A stretch of 64,000 bases of DNA from Lewinellaceae bacterium (GTDB taxonomy: Bacteria; Bacteroidota; Bacteroidia; Chitinophagales; Saprospiraceae): positions 192,130 through 256,129 of the forward strand of contig JACJYP010000008.1 in the NCBI GenBank assembly GCA_020636045.1. Reading direction: 5' to 3'. Position 1 is the first letter of the stretch, and each line of letters opens with the position of its first letter. The position numbers and the translations under genes were made by a program. Below the pieces are notes generated by a model, which saw only the letters and a list, made by a program, of their open reading frames with translations, searched no databases and was not told where the DNA came from. Below, in pieces: positions 60,616 through 64,000 of this stretch.

Positions 60616-63600
60616 TTGTCTGCACTAAACAAACGGTTGACTTTGCTGCCCTGTTTTCGTTTTTTGCTTTTGGTAGTTTTGTTTTTGGTTCAAACCAGGG
60701 TTTGGAGCCAAAACGCCGTTTTTGAAAAAATCACCATCGAGAACGGCCTCTCGCAGGGCATGATTTTCGACATCCTGCAAACCCGCGACGGTTTCCTGTG
60801 GGTGGCCACGAAGGACGGGCTGAACCGCTACGACGGCTATAATTTCAATCTATACAGCCACAACCCACTGGATTCTTTTTCGCTGGCGGAAGACAACGCG
60901 ACAGATTTGTTTGAAGACAGCCGGGGGCTGCTGTGGGTGGGCTTGGAAAGCAAGGGCATAGATGTTTATGACCCCAGGTCCGGGCTGTTTCACCATTGTC
61001 CCCTGAATTTTGAGCACGACCAAAAGCCTGCCGACTTTGACGTGTACGCCATCTGTGAGGCGGCCGACGGGGCCATCTGTTTGTTTCAGAAAGCCATCGG
61101 AATGGTGCGTGTGGCAGTGCCGGAAGGCTATTTGACACAAGGCCCCGGCTCGGCTGGCGCCCTGAAGGCAGCCTTGTTCCCGGCCAGCCGTTTCGCTGCG
61201 CCGATGGATCAAGAGGAAGTGATTTTGACTGCCATAAGACCCCAACCTGATGGCAGTTTACTGGTGTACACCAACCGGTCGGCCTATCGGGTAGAAGCTG
61301 AACAAGGCACTGTGGAGCCTCTCGCCTTGCCTGTCGCCGACGATTTCTGGGCCGGTTTGCCCTTTGGCTTTGCCCATTGCCGCAACGGGACGGTGGCGCC
61401 ACATGAGCTGCCCGCTTTGGGCAAAGTGAATTGGGCCACGGCGAGGTCGGATGCCGACGGAAGTTCTTGGCTGTCTGTCAACAACAAACTTTGGCGCCTC
61501 AAATCGGGAGATATCCCAGACTTCTCGACCCCGGAATGGGTGGTTGACCAAGACATATCCGTCGCTATGACCGACCGCAACGGCAACATCTGGGTAGGCA
61601 CGCAGGGCTATGGGCTGCGCAAATTCAAACCCAAAGACCAACGCTTCAATGCGGGCGCGACAGGCAATAGCATCTCGGGGCTATGGCGCGATATACGCGG
61701 CAAGTATTACTGCAAAGTGGTCAACGAACTGTTCGCCTACGCCCCCCTGAGCAAGACCCTGAGCGTTCGGCACGCATTCCCACAGGGACCGGACCGGGTG
61801 CTGGATATGTGCATAGCCCCCGACGGCGACATCTGGCTGCTGGGCCGCGACAACGAGGAAAACGAGCTGGGAACGCTTCAACGCTACTCGCCGGATGCGA
61901 CCTTGCTCCAGACTTTCCAGTTCACGTTCAAATCCTATGTGTACGCCCGGCTGCTCAGGAGCCACAATGGTCATTTCTGGATAACGGGCATGGACTGCCA
62001 GTTGGCGCGGTTTAACCCGGCCTCTGCTCAGTTTGACTATTTCAGTTATGCCTCGCTTTTTGGAGAAACCGCCCAGACCGTGCGGGCTTTGGCCTTGGCA
62101 GAAGACGGAAATGGTCGGCTCTGGATCGGCACACAGGAAGGGCTGGTGCATTTTTCACCCCAATCCTTCGACTTCAAACTAATGCAGGTGGACCTGAAAG
62201 CCACCAAAAGTTTGAGCCACAACGTCGTCCTCTGCCTTTTGCCCGATCCGGCAGACCCCAAAGGCGCCCTCTGGGTCGGCACCAAGGGAGGAGGCATCAA
62301 TCGGCTCGACCTGAAAAACGGCCAGGTCCGATACCTCATGCCCGCCGACGGGCTGCCCGACAAAGTGGTGTACGGCATATTGCCGGGACGCGAGCCAGGA
62401 GAGTTCTGGTGCAGCACCAACCGGGGGCTGGCCAAGATCAGCCTCCCTTCAGCCCTACCCTCTGATGAGGACTGGAAAAAGGCTGCTATCACGACCTACA
62501 CAGCAGCCAAAGACTTGCAAGACAACGAGTTCAACACACAGGCTTTTTTCAAAGCCTCCAATGGAGAAGTGCTGTTCGGGGGTGTGAACGGGTTGAACCG
62601 GTTTTTCCCGGAAGCCGTGCGCCCTGACACCTTCCCGCAGCCTGTGTTCATCGTTGGCCTGGAAGTGAACCATGCGCCAGCCACTTCCGGCCCAAACGAA
62701 CTGCTGCAAAAACCGCTGGAATACCTGGACGAACTTCACCTGCGCTACGACCAGAACAACCTGTCCTTCGAGTTCGCCACACTGGATTTCACTGACCCGG
62801 CCAAAAACCGCTACCGCTATCGGTTGGAGGGCCTCGACCCCGATTGGGTGGAAACGGGTAGCAGCCGCTTTGCGCACTTCAACCACCTTGCGGCTGGCCG
62901 CTACACGTTCCGGGTGCAGGGCAACAACGGAGAGGGCAGCTGGTGGGAAGCGGCCAACACCATCGCCGTGGTGATTCACCCGCCGTGGTGGCGTTCGAAT
63001 TTGGCCTACCTGTTCTACTTAGCCCTGCTCGTTTGGGTGGGATGGCGGGCCTACCAATTTCAAATCCGCCGCGTGAAAGAACGCGAGCAACTAGCCTTCG
63101 AGCACCGCGAGACCGAGCGCGTGAAAGCGATGGAACAGATGAAAACCGATTTTTTCAGCAACGTGACGCACGAGTTCCGAACCCCGCTGACGCTGATGCT
63201 CGAACCTTTGCGTCGGGCTTTGCCCAAAATAACAGATTCAGAAGCGCGCGAAAACGTCCGATTGGCAGAAGCCAACAGCCGAAAATTGCTTGGCCTCGTC
63301 AACCAACTGCTAGACATGGCAAAACTCGAAAGCAGCCAAATGACCCTTGACCTGCGGCGCGGCGATTTGGACCAAACCCTGCGCGACGTGTTCGAGCGCT
63401 TTTTGCCGTTGGCCGAAAAACGAGGCGTGAAACTGAAGATTCGCAGTGAAGATTCGAGCACTTTTGAAAAATTGAAAAATCTGATCTACGACGCAGGCAA
63501 AACGGAGTTGGTGCTAAACAATTTGATTTCCAATGCCTTGAAATTTACGCCGACGGCGGGTCAAGTGGTGGTATCCGTGAACGTCGTAAGGGTTCCGAAC

Positions 63601-64000
63601 TCTGACGACCTTAGCCCTTCCGACGTGGAGGCCATCGAAATCCGCATCGCTGACACGGGCATCGGCATCGCCCCGGAAAACATGGGCAAAATCTTCGAGC
63701 GCTTTTACCAAGTGGACGACTCGAACACAAAAGCCGGAGCGGGAACGGGCATCGGCCTGGCGCTGAGCAAGGAACTGGCCGAACTCATGGGCGGCGGCAT
63801 TCAGGTAGAAAGTGAATTGGAGAAGGGATCGGTGTTCACATTTTGGATACCGGCCTCAGCCCCCAAGCTCGCCGCTCCCCCCGGCTCCCGCTCCAATGAA
63901 GCGGGGGAGGCGATGGGAGCGCCGTTGCGCACTCCCGCTTCATTGGAGCGGGAGCCGGGGAAAGAGGCCCCTTTGGTCCTGCTCATCGAAGACAATGCGG
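60616..64000 (+). CDS. Hybrid two-component sensor kinase (Reg_prop, Y_Y_Y, HisKA, HATPase, start of REC), cut off by window end
   Basis: Open from the TTG at 60616 to the window edge (1128 codons) with no ATG available near the start; the first residues (LNKRLTLLPCFRFLLLVVLF) form a signal peptide. Periplasmic propeller with Reg_prop repeats over about 30-690, such as DGFLWVATKDGLNRYDGYNF. A Y_Y_Y domain near 720-790, one TM helix near 795-815, then HisKA with FFSNVTHEFRTPLTLMLEPL (His about 852), and HATPase with VVVSVNVVRV, ADTGIGIAPENMGKIFERFY and GTGIGLALSKELAELMGGGI. A linker with a palindromic insert (residues about 1088-1115) leads to PLVLLIEDNA, the start of a receiver domain. A DNA-binding domain usually follows in HTCS proteins but is not in this window. 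Confidence 0.9.
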   Translation, partial: MSALNKRLTLLPCFRFLLLVVLFLVQTRVWSQNAVFEKITIENGLSQGMIFDILQTRDGFLWVATKDGLNRYDGYNFNLYSHNPLDSFSLAEDNATDLFEDSRGLLWVGLESKGIDVYDPRSGLFHHCPLNFEHDQKPADFDVYAICEAADGAICLFQKAIGMVRVAVPEGYLTQGPGSAGALKAALFPASRFAAPMDQEEVILTAIRPQPDGSLLVYTNRSAYRVEAEQGTVEPLALPVADDFWAGLPFGFAHCRNGTVAPHELPALGKVNWATARSDADGSSWLSVNNKLWRLKSGDIPDFSTPEWVVDQDISVAMTDRNGNIWVGTQGYGLRKFKPKDQRFNAGATGNSISGLWRDIRGKYYCKVVNELFAYAPLSKTLSVRHAFPQGPDRVLDMCIAPDGDIWLLGRDNEENELGTLQRYSPDATLLQTFQFTFKSYVYARLLRSHNGHFWITGMDCQLARFNPASAQFDYFSYASLFGETAQTVRALALAEDGNGRLWIGTQEGLVHFSPQSFDFKLMQVDLKATKSLSHNVVLCLLPDPADPKGALWVGTKGGGINRLDLKNGQVRYLMPADGLPDKVVYGILPGREPGEFWCSTNRGLAKISLPSALPSDEDWKKAAITTYTAAKDLQDNEFNTQAFFKASNGEVLFGGVNGLNRFFPEAVRPDTFPQPVFIVGLEVNHAPATSGPNELLQKPLEYLDELHLRYDQNNLSFEFATLDFTDPAKNRYRYRLEGLDPDWVETGSSRFAHFNHLAAGRYTFRVQGNNGEGSWWEAANTIAVVIHPPWWRSNLAYLFYLALLVWVGWRAYQFQIRRVKEREQLAFEHRETERVKAMEQMKTDFFSNVTHEFRTPLTLMLEPLRRALPKITDSEARENVRLAEANSRKLLGLVNQLLDMAKLESSQMTLDLRRGDLDQTLRDVFERFLPLAEKRGVKLKIRSEDSSTFEKLKNLIYDAGKTELVLNNLISNALKFTPTAGQVVVSVNVVRVPNSDDLSPSDVEAIEIRIADTGIGIAPENMGKIFERFYQVDDSNTKAGAGTGIGLALSKELAELMGGGIQVESELEKGSVFTFWIPASAPKLAAPPGSRSNEAGEAMGAPLRTPASLEREPGKEAPLVLLIEDNA
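63879..63960. repeat. REP-like inverted pair inside a kinase coding region
   Basis: Two 27-base arms, exact inverted repeats, at 63879-63905 and 63934-63960, with a 28-base spacer. Each arm holds its own hairpin (CCCGCT...AGCGGG with a 7-base loop). It is in frame in the linker between HATPase and REC. Confidence 0.85.

Overview
The window reads as chromosomal DNA of a free-living member of the Bacteroidota, most likely the Saprospiria (Saprospiraceae/Haliscomenobacter-like). The evidence is: four or five secreted proteins with type IX secretion (T9SS) C-terminal sorting domains, a PorE-like TPR/PD40 protein, DUF7619 and tail-fibre-like cell-surface proteins, lipoproteins with Bacteroidota-style lipoboxes, occasional TAnnTTTG promoter elements, and the fabH-efp-accB-accC cluster. 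The family-level placement is inference. Most of the DNA is GC-rich, so many long antisense ORFs exist; these were discarded. No tRNA, rRNA or CRISPR array was seen.

Layout. 1-3.5 kb (minus strand): fatty-acid synthesis and translation cluster fabH-efp-accB-accC, with accC cut by the window edge. 3.7-8.0 kb (plus): UbiA prenyltransferase, purN, a PorE-like envelope protein ending in a SPOR domain, and a DPPR-synthase-like UbiA protein. 8.1-15.0 kb: lipoproteins, a small HTH protein, secreted gamma-glutamyltransferase, a secreted protein of unknown role, and a GT39-type membrane glycosyltransferase. 15.2-20.1 kb (plus): VWA protein, small membrane protein, DJ-1/PfpI lipoprotein, Gfo/Idh/MocA oxidoreductase, and a three-PDZ T9SS cargo protein. 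20.1-24.9 kb (minus): DUF4230 protein, dienelactone hydrolase, an EAD11-like/TPR protein, and a frameshifted RlmI-type rRNA methyltransferase. 25-32 kb: KamA-family radical SAM enzyme and hemL (convergent), an MFS transporter and a large DUF7619/T9SS protein, the last two each carrying an apparent one-base frameshift. 32.4-40.5 kb: a helical-repeat protein, an S41 peptidase, a LytTR response regulator with a propeller/GAF/LytS-type sensor kinase, and a beta-barrel protein. 40.8-50.3 kb: CotH-like T9SS protein, a membrane protein with a degenerate McrB-like AAA domain, Mpg glycosylase divergent from a cupin, a small orphan protein, a tail-fibre-like protein and an S8 peptidase. 50.4-60.2 kb: PPTase, DinB-like protein, RsmF-type methyltransferase with a heptamer-repeat tail, a dockerin/cohesin-like T9SS protein, sucD, a FtsB/DivIC-like protein, adk, a pfkB kinase, AlkA and an SDR. 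60.2-64 kb: an IS3 orfA remnant directly followed by a hybrid two-component sensor kinase running off the window, which contains an in-frame REP-like palindrome pair.

The housekeeping genes (acetyl-CoA carboxylase, FabH, EF-P, PurN, HemL, SucD, Adk) lie among envelope and secretion genes. The two systems that look most worth pursuing are the degenerate McrB-like AAA domain that topology places outside the cytoplasm (43.5-45.1 kb) and the palindromic element inserted in frame in the hybrid kinase (63.9 kb). Three apparent one-base losses in A/T homopolymers (24.8, 29.27 and 29.47 kb) look like assembly or sequencing errors, though real mutations cannot be excluded.
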